Shown here piece after piece: positions 45,111-57,989 of a DNA stretch of 64,000 bases. The first letter of the stretch is position 1. Every line of letters starts with the position of its first letter. This stretch comes from Trileptium ribeirensis (lineage: Eukaryota > Nematoda > Enoplea > Enoplida > Thoracostomopsidae): NCBI GenBank assembly GCA_030248225.1, contig JASANE010003898.1, positions 62,001-126,000 on the forward strand, read 5' to 3'. Made by a program: the position numbers and the translations under genes. The notes under the pieces are model-generated. The model was not told the DNA's origin and made no database searches. It was given only the letters and a program-made list of their open reading frames with translations.

Positions 45111-48100
45111 AGTAACCCAAGCACTCTGATACTATAAGGAATCAGTTAAAATCATATTATTCCCATAACTTATCGTCGGGTCTTAGTCACGATTTGGAAA
45201 CGTTAATTGACTTAAACAAACATTCTAGCCTAGGACTCACGCGGGCTACACATATATACTGCTCTGCTGGTTTACAACTGAATTATAACAGGCCGAAATA
45301 TTACAACAGACGAGTGCATTATTGGGTTCTTTTGGTAATCACAGTACCAGACATTCGGGAACGATTTCGAATCCCGGACAAACTAAGCTAAAACGTCTCC
45401 ATGTAATGCATCATTTACCTTAAGTTGTGTGCACCTAGGGCCGGATTCTGTCACAGAGCCAATTCCGGCTTGTGACGTTTTGACATAGCCCATCTTGGCC
45501 CTTGTTAATTAAACTGCAGAGCTTAGCTAGGCTAGTACGTTTGTGCAAGCCGGGATGGGCCCAGTATCGTTTTTCATAGCCGGAATAGACTGTTTAAACC
45601 ATATGAATTTCGTTGTCTGGTCTGCGCCAGTACAATTTTGGAGTTATGTATTTACGTAGCGTTTCTTAATTTGTGTTTTGATGAATATTGTGATAGCTAT
45701 TTATAAATAAATTTTTATGGCTTTTAGTTTTTGGTAGCTAGGTTTTTATGGCTTTTGTGTTACAATGGCGACCTGTTCATAGAACCGGGGTGTTTTGGGT
45801 TGGAGCACCTAGCTCCAAGCTGCGGGAACTGAAAACACCTGGAGATGCCACCCAAGTGAACTGGGGGAATCGTTTCCTTAGTCCAACAGGAGGTTTTATA
45901 ATAGCGTTTTTCGTGGATCTTATGTGTTTACAACATTTTATCGGTGTTTTTGTTGCATCTATTCTTGACCTACCGAAGATGCGTTTATCCGCAGGTCGCG
46001 CTTCATTTTATTTAAGGTGTTATCATGAATTATATAAATATACGCGATAGTATTAAATAATGTTTATGCGGTTTCTCTTAGGACGATCATTTTTGATGTC
46101 TCAGGTGCGCTGGGGTGTTGACGTGAGGGAAGCCAATATTACCTGGGGCATGTTCTGGAGACCGCTGAAACATGGGCAACTCAAAAAACCTGGGACAACC
46201 TCTTCCTGTCTGGACAGGTTAGGGGCTTCTAACTGGACCCCCCGCTCCAACCTGTGGGAAACCGAAATGCTTGGAAAAAACGGTGCACAAAACCAGGTGA
46301 ACTGGGGATTTCTTTATAGCACTTTGTATAGTCTAGTATAACGACCCTACATTAAAGTGACTAAGCACGCCAAATAATAAACATCGAAAAGCGTTTTGGT
46401 ATGAACGTACTGTCATATATACATTAGTTTTTGATGAATAACACTTACCCTAGGTACGAAACTGGATGCCTCCGAGATCAATAACTTCATCAATGCACAC
46501 TTCGGCAGACTTTTAGAACCATGTCATTTTCCGTATCGATGAGCTCCTTCGATTATAGACTATTTCACAATCAACACAATTTGTGGTTGCATACGTTCCC
46601 CTTTAATACTCCTCAAAGAAAAAAGTCAGCAACGTTAAACAGAATAGGAGAACGAGCAGGATGTTCGACAGGGCCTTGGCGCCATAGCCAACAGTTAGGT
46701 AAGGTTTCGGACAACCAACGGAGTACAGCCATCGCAGAATGAAGAGCCTGTCAATATTTGGTAACTGTTGAATGTTAGGATAAAATATATTTCGCAGCTT
46801 TATTAGAAAGTTATCTGCATTCGCGGTACTATAGAAGAAGCACGGCCCAAAATACTGTCAGACCAGGGGATTCATATGGTGTGCGATAGTGTTATGAGGA
46901 TTTTCTGCATGTCAATAAACACAATGGCCCAGCGCCGGACGTTATAGCGTTAGAAAAAGAACAGTTTAGGCTTAGTACATGGCTTATATAGAAACCTTAG
47001 CTTAGGCTAAGACTAAGGCTAAGGCTTAGTACATCGAGAACGGCACAGCACGCATTTCATTTCTGCCTGTCATGGTTACATTGGCCAACACAATTATGTC
47101 GGTTAACGTGGACGTTCAGTTTAAAATTGCTTTCGTGGGACCATATAATGACTTCGTCAGTTAAGTCCAGATCATCGTCAAGACGCTAACCATTTTTCAC
47201 AAAATTCGATCATAATCATTCTCATTCAGAGCGTGAATTAACGTCTGCCTAAAAAGGGTTTCCGATCCAGATTTTAATCGGAAAACAATCGATTTCCGGA
47301 TATCAGTACCAACAGCATAGAGGCGAATTGACTTCAGAGCTATTGCCAAAATGATAAAAAATCAACTATCGCAGTATCACCGGATGCCGTCGGTGGTCTC
47401 TCTGTCTGGGGCAAATCAGCTATGGAACTGTTAGATTAAAACTTTTATTGAGAATAAATAGCTTTATGATATGGTTGCTGTGAAGGCGAGTGCTGAGACT
47501 GTTGTCGCACAACTTTATTTTGGTTAGCTGAATACAGACATTCTGTTATACATAGATATATTTATAATGTGTTCGGTTATAATTCCTGCTAGTATGAGGG
47601 TTATAAGTATATTATGTCAGTGTCACCAGCAGATTGAAGTTGGGGCGTTACTTATGGGAAACCCTATAGTATGCAAACCTTTGTACCAGATGTGATGCAT
47701 ACCTTCACCCTAATCCACCGTGGTCGCGTCAACGTGACTTCTATGCGAAGGAAATGCAAACAAGCTGCAGTTGCGGTTGATCTATTGCTCAAGCCATATT
47801 TGACTTGGACTGCAAAGTAATAGTGTATAATTTCATATCTTCACTGATGTGACGTGCTGCCTGTTTGAGTCAGTATTGCCGAATCTTGTGAGTTGGATGG
47901 GCAACAAATTCCAACATTCACTAAAATTGCACCTTAGGCTTGCGGGGATGAAATGTTCTCTAATCAGAAAATTATAAAATGCAAGGTTGGGCTCAAACGT
48001 TTTGGAGAAGACAACCAATAGAGGTCTTTTTTCAGACCCTAATATGATACCGGATACCCCGAAAAAAGCAGGTCTGCACAGGAAGCCATGGATTTAGAAA

Positions 48101-49342
48101 AAGATCAAGTGCAACTTGTTCACGGCTGTTGCCTATAGCTTATTATCCCCCTGAGGTTTGGTCCATCCTCAGATCATCCCCGATCCTCGCCTGGGAGGTA
48201 GTTCCTTGAACCCGAATCACAGGCTCATCAGCCTCTCCCCACCGACCGGCTGATTCTCTGATCACGACCTCTCCACCTCAGACGCACCAGCTATTCCCCC
48301 TGCGCCTTGGGACCTCGCCCATGCATGCCTAAACCTCATAAAGAGATTATCCCTTAGATAAAGATGAGTATATAAAAGTTGTGGGCGTAGTTGGGCTACT
48401 CCTTACGTAACACAAAGGAATCTGGCTATTTTCTTATGTCCTATCGAGTAAATTTTAATGTGGGCCATGATACGAGTAATGTTGGTGGTTCTTTAGTGCA
48501 AGTGTAGTGTATTAGCAGAGTCGCACACCTAAACAGCAAGTTTCAATATTAATGGACTGTAACGAATTTTTCATGTGTGCCTGGCAAGACATCGGCAGTG
48601 AGTTATTAGCTGCAGAAATTTATTCACTTTACGTTTACAGCCAAGTTCTAATCAGAAACGTTATACATCCACTAACACTAATACGATATTAAGTTTTCAG
48701 AAACATATAACGTGTTTTGCAGTGTATGATGCACTGGTAGATAGTTATATCCGATTGTCCTACGCAAAGATCTCAACGGAATGCTGAGCCTACTTATGAA
48801 TTTACTGATGATGATTATCGAGAAACTGATATTTGCTTTCAGACGTATGGAGCACATAGACAAGTATGTTTTCACTGCTTCAATAGTCACATTGCCATAT
48901 TAAGTTTTGACTCAAACATGCTTTCTCCGCAGGATCATATCTGAAATGGGTTTATTTTGTACAGCAAGTAAGCCGCTATAATACTGTGCATTAATGCATT
49001 GCTCTTATAGGATTTGAATCAAGAGTGATTTTTAAGTGTGCCCATGAGACTCAAAGTATACACAAACGGCAATATCTCGGTAACCGTTCGAGCTATATTT
49101 ATGTTGTTTGTCTCATTTTGTAGAGCAGTTTATACAATGGTGTGTTGCTATTGCCATTGTTTACGAGCACAATTGGCTGAAAACAACGGGTTTTTGAATA
49201 GTCCCATGGCACCGAAGATGCACAGAAACGACAATATTTCCCCAAATGGTTTGCAATATGTAGATGTTATTGGTAACAGTTTATTGAGCAGTTAATCCGC
49301 TATGTAGATACACATCTGGCTAGTCCAAACCTCGGAAATTAT
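45111..49342. other. No gene seen; several local repeats
   Basis: Notable pieces: diverged repeats with ACCTGG, GTGAACTGGGG and GAAACC near 45780-45870 and 46100-46310; a GACGTTATAGCGTTAGAAAAA phrase near 46940, repeated near 49852; and an imperfect GCTTAGGCTAAG palindromic run near 47000-47035. There is also a pyrimidine-rich patch with CCTC and CCCC words at 48145-48310, and loosely repeated CAATAT and GTAACCG phrases at 48920-49290. No coding region is supported. Confidence 0.45.
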
Positions 49343-49500
49343 AGCCGGGGGTCCCCCTGGCTCACATGCCGGGAGTTGCCGGCTATACTTCAGATACGGC
49401 TGCCGACTATACGTCACAACACGCATTTATGCTTTTAGCCTGGGTACCCGAATTTTTGCCGGGGGGGTACCTCTTGTTTTCCGGGTGGTTTCTCCCCCTT
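49343..49500 (+). repeat. Short fragment resembling the start of the hairpin-array LTR family
   Basis: GCCGGGGGTCCCCCTGG and the following GGGAGTTGCCGGC parallel the start of the LTR at 55304 (GCCGGGGGTCCATGGG ... GGGAGTTCCCGGC). Similarity fades after about 60 bp. Confidence 0.4.
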
Positions 49501-51054
49501 TGGACTAATTGTGAGTTCTTAAATGAGCAATATGCGGGAATATATAATCAACTATTCAAGCAACATGATTTTCTGCTCATTTCTTTATTTACTTTATTTA
49601 CTTCACATTATTTCTGATAAAATGCATTCTTTGAGTTTATACGTTAACACTATTGTAGCGATTAAAAAGTCAAAACCACACTTAAAAGCGTAGACAAAAG
49701 CTTGCCTGCTTACTATATTGCCTGGCCTTCGTTTTCATTATCGCTGTTACAACCTGTTATGCGGGTTGCAGCTGTGTGTATCACATGAAGATTGAGGTAT
49801 TGAATCAAAACAACCATTGGAAGTTGCCCCCAAGTAACCCTGAGGGGCGGTACGTTATAACGTTAGAAAAAAGAACAGCTTAGAGCGGGGGGTTCGGGGG
49901 CTGGAGCCCCCCGACTTAGGCTTAGGCTTAGTGTATGTGTCATATAAGGACCATAGCTTAGGCTAAGTGTAATGGTCTTATGTTGAACTAAAATTTCAAA
50001 ATCTAAATCTCAGTTGTTTAAATGATTGTTAGAAAAAAGTATGGGAACCGCAGACGTGGCCAAAACCCAGGCTAGGCCAACATCCACACTTTAATGTAAC
50101 AACTGAAACATTGAAGCTATATTAAAAAATTGTGGGCAGTGACTTTATTTTATACAGGAGACGCAATTCGGACTTAGTTTTTATCTGAGTTAGGTGGCAT
50201 AGTAACAATGTTGGCTGAAATTACACTAGCGCAGACGATGGAAAATGGAATCTGCAACAGTAATAGAAATAAAGAGAAATCTAGATGTTGTGCTGAGTTT
50301 TATGCTCCTAATGAGTAGTGTTAATACACATAAAGGACTAATAGTTGTGTCATAATTAATAATTTATAAAAGATTTTTGGCGAATGTAACAAGTGTATAT
50401 GCGTTGAAAATAAATGCTGATAAATATACTAAATAAAATTTTGAATACAGCTAGAACACAAGGTTATATGTTAAGATCTATAGGACTGATAACTGGAACC
50501 AAATACTATTAGAACATCTGCCTTCCAGACACAAAGATTTCCATGTTTTACCATGTACTACCCAGTCTGTGAACTATTATTTCACGCGCTTATCAACACT
50601 AATATTATAGGACGGTATGTTTTATTTGGAATTTCGTTAGTTATTGACTTATTTTAATTAAAAGCAAGACGAATTAATTTAGCATTTATACTAGAAATTA
50701 CAACGACCGCTTCCAAAAGGATGTGAAAAATGTGGAAATTATATTAAAATGTGATAAATGAGTATACATTAGATGTGGTTAATATATCATACTGAGTTGA
50801 AAATATACCAACTTAAAGATTGGGTGTGTGACACGTTTTCTGTGGCCTTGAGTTAGAAAAGGAATGTATTTTTCCGCAACTATTAAAATAATAAACGAAT
50901 TATAAACCAATCTTAAAATCATTAATGATTCTGTTATTTATTAGGAGACGTCAGAATACCATGATATTTGAATGCAGTATTTTCCTAAGCTGTGTGAAGT
51001 GTTCTAAAGTAGTTGAAACAGTCAGCATAGTCTAAACCACATGGTTCATGCGCC
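49501..51054. other. No gene seen; one short dispersed repeat
   Basis: AT-rich DNA. At 49850-49980 lies a GTTATAACGTTAGAAAAAAG phrase followed by a GGGGGGTTCGGGGGCTGG run and GCTTAGGCTTAG repeats, related to 46940-47040. Confidence 0.45.
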
Positions 51055-51410
51055 AATAGTACATATTTTAGTATAATATATACGATAGAATATGTAACAT
51101 ATATTGCACGGCACATACTATACTACGCGCATACTATACATAACTAATATACAATATGTAGCAAATACTATATTATACATATATAACATATACCATACAT
51201 CCCATACAGCAACAATAATAATAATAATAATTATACACTATATATACATAGCTAATATATATACCATATTATACATTATACAGGTACACTCATAGATATA
51301 CTATATAGCTAATATATATATACTATACATAGTTAATATATTCTATACACTATACATACATAGCTAATATTATATACATATACATACCATATACACACAT
51401 ACCAAAGCTT
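51055..51410. repeat. AT-rich low-complexity tract with CATAGCTAATATATATAC repeats
   Basis: Irregular repeats of ATACATAGCTAATAT and TATACATA words, with an (AAT)n run at about 51211-51229. It ends at a (GCTCCG)n-like GC stretch near 51415-51440. Confidence 0.85.
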
Positions 51411-51842
51411 ATCCTGCTCCTGCTCCGGCTCCGGCTCCTGGGCCCTGCGGTTCCCATTATACTACTCAAAGGGTTAAGAAGATAATCAAAAATGTTGCAA
51501 ATCCCCACTTGAAACTTTTACTGTATATATCCTAAGTTTTTGAGAATAATAGATTTATTGCATAGATTGTTGATACTAATAGTGCATTAGGGAAGAGTAT
51601 GGCACTTCTCTGCACTCACATATAAACCCGTGTTTCACGATATGGGCGTTTTCGGCCTGACCACACCCCACCCCAGTTTCTGGGCGGGGGGTAGCAGGAG
51701 ACCCCCACAATGGCGCCGGATTAAGTGTATTCATATGTTCACAGATACCGAAGTTGGCGGACATAATGAGAAATTAACGCCCTTTCCTAAACTTCAGTCC
51801 TGCTGCGTGTGGTGGAATGTTGGTTTTGTACCGAATTATTTT

Positions 51843-52013
51843 GTAGCGTCATGCAATAATGTCATCGCAATACATTAACTTTAATGTAAAATGAATTTTT
51901 ATATTTAAAATCCACAGTGCCTTCATCTGTTTAACTATATGTTTCAAAAACCAGGTTCCGGTTCAAGTTTATAAGAACGGTGCTGGTAAATGCCGTTCCG
52001 GTTATTCCTTGAT
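51843..52013 (+). mobile_element. Right-end fragment of the hAT-like MITE family
   Basis: ACATTAACTTTAATGTAAAA and AACCAGGTTCCGGTTC match 30860-30985 of the 1156-bp element, ending with CCGTTCCGGTTATTCC at the terminus. No left end is present and no duplication can be checked. Confidence 0.7.
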
Positions 52014-55000
52014 ATACATGTTATGTCACGATATACATATTACGCCTCTAAGTAAGCGGAGGTTTCGATAACCAGAAAACTTAAGAATCATAAGTACAAT
52101 AGCTACTGAACACCGCGCGCGTTTGCTTAGTAATTATAGTGCAAAAACATTCGATCTTCAATATACGTTGCAGATACTGATTCGCAGAAATGGTAATTTG
52201 AAACACAAAAAATATTTTAGACTCGTGCTGAAAAGCAAACAATACCACCTGTATAACAACATAAAGATTGTCGTACTTAAAAATATTGAGTCTGACAATA
52301 ACACTTTTATTTTGTTTACAAGTGTTGGTTTTACATCATAAAGTCCGGAGCCCCAAAGTATGTTTATAATAAAATTTTATCCATCCTACACTTGTTAGAA
52401 AGATCTCTACCAAATGTGAGAAAGGGGTCGCCGTTATGGCTTCCCATCTGATCTCTCAGAACCAGCGGTAACATTATAATATAGATTAACCGTTTAACGA
52501 CTCAACATTTTTATATCGTGCAACGTTTGACAAACGCTAGCCGTCATAAGAGATGAAAAGGATTGTATTGTTCAAAGCTAGTAGTCAAACCACTGGCCCA
52601 AGCACTGAGTGTTGCTCAGTGCTTTAAGAGACCATGCAAGGGCGACAAATAACAAACCATGGGCAAGCGTACATTTATACAACAAAATCATTTCACAATA
52701 TACACTTGTGCATATATGCGCAGTAAACTTTAGTGGGCTGAGGTAAAACTAAGACTATAACCATGCAAGGTGCAGGCTATTTTTCAATTGACTGGCACAT
52801 AGCCTACCAAGACTAAACCTTAGGGAATGTGGTTATTACTAAGAGAATGAAAGCAACATCATCCTCAGTTCTCGATTGAAAATTATCTGTGAGGTCATGG
52901 TCATAGAGGAGGAGAGAGGAGTACCGCTGCGTCTCCTAATCCGCCGGAACGTCGCCGATCCTCCTCCTACTTGGGAGGTTGCCTGATCCCTCTTCCCCTG
53001 AGGCTCTGCACACCCTTCCGGCACAATGCGAGCGGAAAATTGTGGAAAAAATGCAAAAATAGCAGCTGATTGAGTAAAAATTAAACCAAAATTGGCGAAA
53101 ATTAGCAAAAATCGGGGAAACATCGACGAATATTAAGTACTGCTATGGCAACGGACCCCCCTGTCATGAATATTCATGATTTAGTTATTAATTATATATA
53201 TTCATTCTCTGACTCTTGTATCGTAATCTTGTTTTGTACGATTGGTAACGTCTGACATGGAGTAGCTGTGTATGTTTATCGTTACGGTGTTGTGCGTATA
53301 AATCGTTCGCTGACGACAAGGAGAGAGGGCTGTTTTTTCGTTGTACAAAGCTTCTAGATTATTATTGTGCGTTGTGACGAGGTGTGAGCGGTGTTCATGG
53401 CTGTGTTTTGGATTTCTCTGTATTGTGGTAGAGGCTAATTTCGTCTCAATTGATCCGTCGTAACAACACGTAATTAATTGCTGTACACCGATTATTCTCA
53501 TCTTACTGGACTTTATGAATCATTGCATCTGGTAAACTCGCCGAGAGTGAGAGTTGTCGTCATTACCACTATTCCATACCTTACGGCAGCAACTACATCC
53601 AAACATCTCAAGTGTCTAATTGCGGCTGAACCGATATCGTTACTGTGGCGTGACCGTTGTCTACCCAACTGCATCCAGATATCTCTCGTCTCGAAGACTG
53701 TGACGGTTAATATTACATTTCATAATATTTGTTAAATTTAGTAACACCCCCCCCCGAGCAGCCGCTGACCTTTCCTGTGACTTTCAATTTCGCCCATGCA
53801 TAATCCAACGGAGAGGGGTGCTGGATGCGCCGCCTGTGGCGCCTCCAAAATTTGTTAGGGTGTCTTGTCAGTGGGCAGCCGGGTCATCAGGACGAGGAGA
53901 ATAGCTAAAAACCCGAGGGTTGATAAAACACCTAACCCCTCGTATGAGCATATATGGTATTGATATTTTTACCTTGCGACCATTTTTGCATCTTGATAGC
54001 TTGCAAAAATTTTGGAATAGGAGGTTTACTATGCGGTTAAATGGCACAACTTTATTTCCGCGAACGTCAACTCTTTTCGTGAGCGAAGCTTTTTTCTATC
54101 TGAAATAAAAACGAGCTATATTCGAAAGCAATAAAACTAAATTTATGTGGACATTCCCTTGACCATGGCTATACATGGGCGAGGTCCGACCTCCCCAAGG
54201 CATAGCGGGCGCATGGGAGGGAGGGCACATCGTCGAAGAGGGAGATAAATTGTCGAAATTTTTTGGCAATCTTTGTTACATATTTCCCCTAACTTTTGCA
54301 AATTTCCCCAAATTTCTCGCGATGGGAATAGGTTGTCAAAACCTCAACGGAGCTCGCTTCAGTCTGGATGGTTCTCCTTTCCCTTATGGGCATGTATGAG
54401 AACACAACTACTCAAAATCATCGGCGCTTGGCTCAGTGTACATTCTCCGACATTTTCACTAATTGCTAGGCTATACAGAATTTTCACGTTAATATTTCGG
54501 GCTGTCAGGATAAAAGAAAATTTTATTATCCGATTAGAAGTTAGCGTGCTTCAGGCCATTAAGCCTGTCACAAAAATAATTTTCTATATCCAGATCAAGT
54601 TATTTTAATAGCTCATTGGAACTATATTTGGGTTATGGCCCAGGATTTCGGCTGAATGAGTAGCAGAGTACAAGCTTACTGATCCCAGCAATCCAAACCT
54701 TTTTAAAAATTTACAGTCTTACTATCCTGTCGAAAGAAGCACGTGATACGTTTAAGGTACGGCTCAATGGTGCACATCGACGAGTGTTTAGTGGGCCCCA
54801 GCGGCACGTTTTGGAATCTTTAGTGCTTGCTCCTTATAGTCCTTGTCCCGGACCTAAACGCGGAAATTTTAAAAATAAAGTAGTTTTTTATTTCACTAAG
54901 CCATACCAGGCCCCCCGAGCAGTAGGGTTATCCTGGACCTCAGTCGAACAGTCCGCTAGTCGATGATGATCCCCGTCTTATCGTTTATTTGGCCCTGGCA

Positions 55001-55303
55001 GGAGATTTTATACAATACAGAATTCATGTATAAAGCCCACAAAAGTACATAGTTACAACAATAGCATTTGCATAATGGCAAAACAATGCTTGCTGCGCAC
55101 CAGGATCGATGCTTCCGAAGCTAATCAGGGTAAAGCATTATTTCCATAACCCCGCTATTCAATGCTGTAAGGACCGTCCGGACACGCAGTAACAGCGTAA
55201 AATATAAACTCAGCACAGTATAATTTGCTTGGTTGCAGTATATGTTTGTTATAAAAATTACCTAGCTACTTTTTTCGGGGTAGCCGTTTAATTATATCCG
55301 TAC
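52014..55303. other. No gene seen; two GC-rich patches flanked by AAAATTTG-type runs
   Basis: 52840-53130 has a GGAGGAGAG to CCTCCTCC patch (about 52905-52995) followed by GGAAAAAATGCAAAAATAG-type sequence. 54165-54400 has GGGAGGGAGGGC followed by TTTTGCAAATTTCCCC. No coding region is supported. A (C)10 run lies near 53747. Confidence 0.45.
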
Positions 55304-56244
55304 TGCCGGGGGTCCATGGGCTACCAGGGAGTTCCCGGCGCTAAAATCCCACTTTTTCGTCTTTTTTCACTAAATAATTTATCATATGTTTCCCTGGGTT
55401 CTTCGTTTTCTAAAATTTTAAGATTTTATTTCCTTTTTCTTTAATTTGCATAAATCCTTTTATATTATTTATTAGCTATGTTAAGTTAAACTCAGTTTTT
55501 TGTACATTTAGTCTTGATGTAGATTTCGAGGGAATGGTGATCTTTCTGGAGGAGTTTGATTGTGTTGTTTTTCGTTGATTTTGTGTTTTACAGGAATGGT
55601 GGCTTAGCTAATCTGGTGCTTATATTTCATGTCTTTTACACGGCTTGCTTTGTGATGTTAGATCTGCGAGTGCGATGGAGGATAGTATCTATACGCAAAG
55701 AATTGTGTACTACTTTTCTCTTATATTATTAATGCTGTCCTACTGGAAAGGTGCTTATACTCGGCCCTTAGCCCGATTGACTAGCGTTTCGGTTCTTGGA
55801 AACGCCTATGCTCGGGTGTCCGACACTTTTAATATTGCTTATTTGGTTGTTAACATATTGGTGCGCTAAGAACGCGCGGTGTTCCTATTGGCTTGTCCGG
55901 ATCAGAGTGAAAGAGCGTTTAGAGTGGAAGCAGGAACTATGGTTGGCAGCACAAATAAGTAACCTCATTCCTATTACTATTTTATTTAGTAATATTATCT
56001 ATCCTTGTAAAATAGTAGAGGTGGGTATAAGTTTAATAGGGGCGTTAGTTATTTGAAACGTACTAGGTTTAGTAATACTTTAAAAATTTCGGCCCCTTTG
56101 TGTCGACTGAGCGGTTACCAGGGCGAGAGTATAGGTGGGATTCGAAATTCTTAGTAGTGTGACAGCGTCGTCTGGCAGCCGTCCGGTGTCGTCGGCGTGG
56201 AAGCATTATTCTTGAGAAGACCGGGTGAGCTAAGGGGAAGCTTG

Positions 56245-56935
56245 AGAGGGGAAGTCCACAGAGAGGTATATTATCACCCCTGCTGCGGACCTTAGTACTG
56301 GATGATTTATTACGGAACATTAATAATACCTATGTCTATGCACAGGCATACTCAGACAATGTTGTTATCATAACTAGCAGCAAAGATGTGGAAGTTAACA
56401 CTAGAAGAATGCAGAACAAACTGACAGTTCTTGAGAAATGGTGTACGGACAGAGGATTAAAGGTAAAGCCTCTAAAGAGCACAGTCTTAATCTTTTCAAA
56501 AAAGAGGACAGTTGTAAGAAATATGAGTCTGCAATTGTACTGTGAGGACTTACTTATATCTAACACAATGAAATATTTGGGTGTTATAATAGATCACAAA
56601 CTGTTATGGAAAGACCATGTGGATTCAGTTGTGAGTAAGGGCATTAAAACGCTTATGGCGTGTAGAGAGATCGTTGGAAAAATATGGGAGCCAATCCCAG
56701 GACTGTACGATACATATATCAAACCATTGTGCTATCGTCAGTTTGCTATGGTGCCATAGTATGGTGGCACAAAATGAAGTTCAAAACATATGTAATGAAG
56801 ATTACTAAAGTTTCTAGCTTGTATTATGATGACGGGTGCTATGAAATCGACACCAACGCTGGCCATGGAAGTTCTGTTAAACAGTTTTCTCATTGATTCT
56901 GTCAGTAGTCCAAGAGGCCATTCGAGAACTACACA
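56245..56935 (+). pseudogene. LINE reverse transcriptase, C-terminal part
   Basis: The fragment opens with a GSPQRGILSPLL block (motif 4) near 56251. It runs through YAQAYSDNVV near 56336, where the catalytic YADD has become YSDN, and continues in an open frame (56388-56759) with CTDRGLKVKPLKSTVLIF and MKYLGVIIDHKLLW. This is the standard order of Jockey/R1-type RTs. Frameshifts near 56758 and 56820 follow. The thumb block MTGAMKSTPTLAMEVLL near 56835 lies in another phase. The lost Asp predicts loss of polymerase activity, independent of the truncation. Confidence 0.88.
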
Positions 56936-57144
56936 TATTTAAATGTGTGTTTCCAGAGATGTACAATGAGATGCCAGGGAAATATTGGAATATGAATGAT
57001 ATAATACGGGAAATACCCAGTTTGAACTTCCCTGCGATCTAATTTTATCGCAGGCTACGGGAAGAATCAGCTGGCAGACTGTATTCTCCAGTCGTGAAGG
57101 ATGGATGAGGGGAACAGAATGTATCAGGAAGAGTACGGATATCA

Positions 57145-57989
57145 CCATTATATGTTATACGGATGGTTCACTTGTGAAGGTAAATGATCTGCTGGAGCAG
57201 GTTTTCTGCAAGGAACGAAAAGCTATAGCTATTCCTTGGGCCAATACTGCACTGTGTTTCAAGCGGAGATTTATGCGATAAAGATATGTGTGGATAATGT
57301 CGTGGATAAAAAAATTCGTAATATGAAAATTTGTATATTTACAGACAGCCGTGCTGCTATTATGGCACTCGGCGCAGATCAAGCTAGGTCAAAGCTAGTT
57401 ATGACATGTAAAGCAAGCTTGGAAAAATTGACCAGACAGAATGAAGTATTGTTAGTATGGGTACCTGGTCATAGTAATATTGAAGGTAATGAAAGGGCTG
57501 ATGAGTTGGGCCGGGCGGGCTCTTCTAAGCGCCCAATTGGGCCTGAACCTATTTTACCAATCGCCAGAAGAGAAGTGACTACAATGATAAAGTCATGGCA
57601 ACATAGGAAATTCATTACAAGATGGAGACAAGAGCTAGCGTGTAAGCAGACGAAGAGCATGATAAGTATTCCAGATCATAAACGTGCTAGTTTTCTTATA
57701 CGTAAGTCTCTTGAAGGACAAACTACGGCAGTGCGTTGAAATAATTAGTGGACACAGTTGGTTAAATTACCACCTACATAAGATAAAAATAAAAGAAGAG
57801 AAGAAATGTGATTACTGTGATAATGATGAAACATCAGAACACTTTCTGTACAATTGTGAACGCTTTGCAGATAACAGGCGAATAATACTAGGAGATAAAG
57901 CATTGAACAAAGGCAGCTTGAGAGACTGTGATATCAGGAATTTTTGTAAATTTGTCATAAGTACAGGGAGGCTAAGGCGCCCTACATAG
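57145..57989 (+). pseudogene. LINE RNase H domain and C-terminal zinc knuckle
   Basis: A YTDGS near 57157 gives the first RNase H Asp. FQAEIYAI near 57257 gives the Glu and FTDSRAAI near 57338 the next Asp. VPGHSNIEGNERADELG near 57463 carries the His and last Asp, so all catalytic positions are kept. The frame 57236-57739 is open. After a one-base change, the frame 57684-57989 holds SGHSWLNYHLHKI and a CDYCDNDETSEHFLYNC knuckle (C-x2-C...H-x4-C), the usual C-terminus of Jockey-type ORF2. A stop separates YTDGS from the Glu block. RNase H would remove template RNA after reverse transcription. Confidence 0.9.

Noticed and set aside
47000..49960. Nematode-type telomere repeat (TTAGGC) from GCTTAGGCTTAG runs
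   Set aside because: Only two to three irregular units in palindromic surroundings occur; there is no array.
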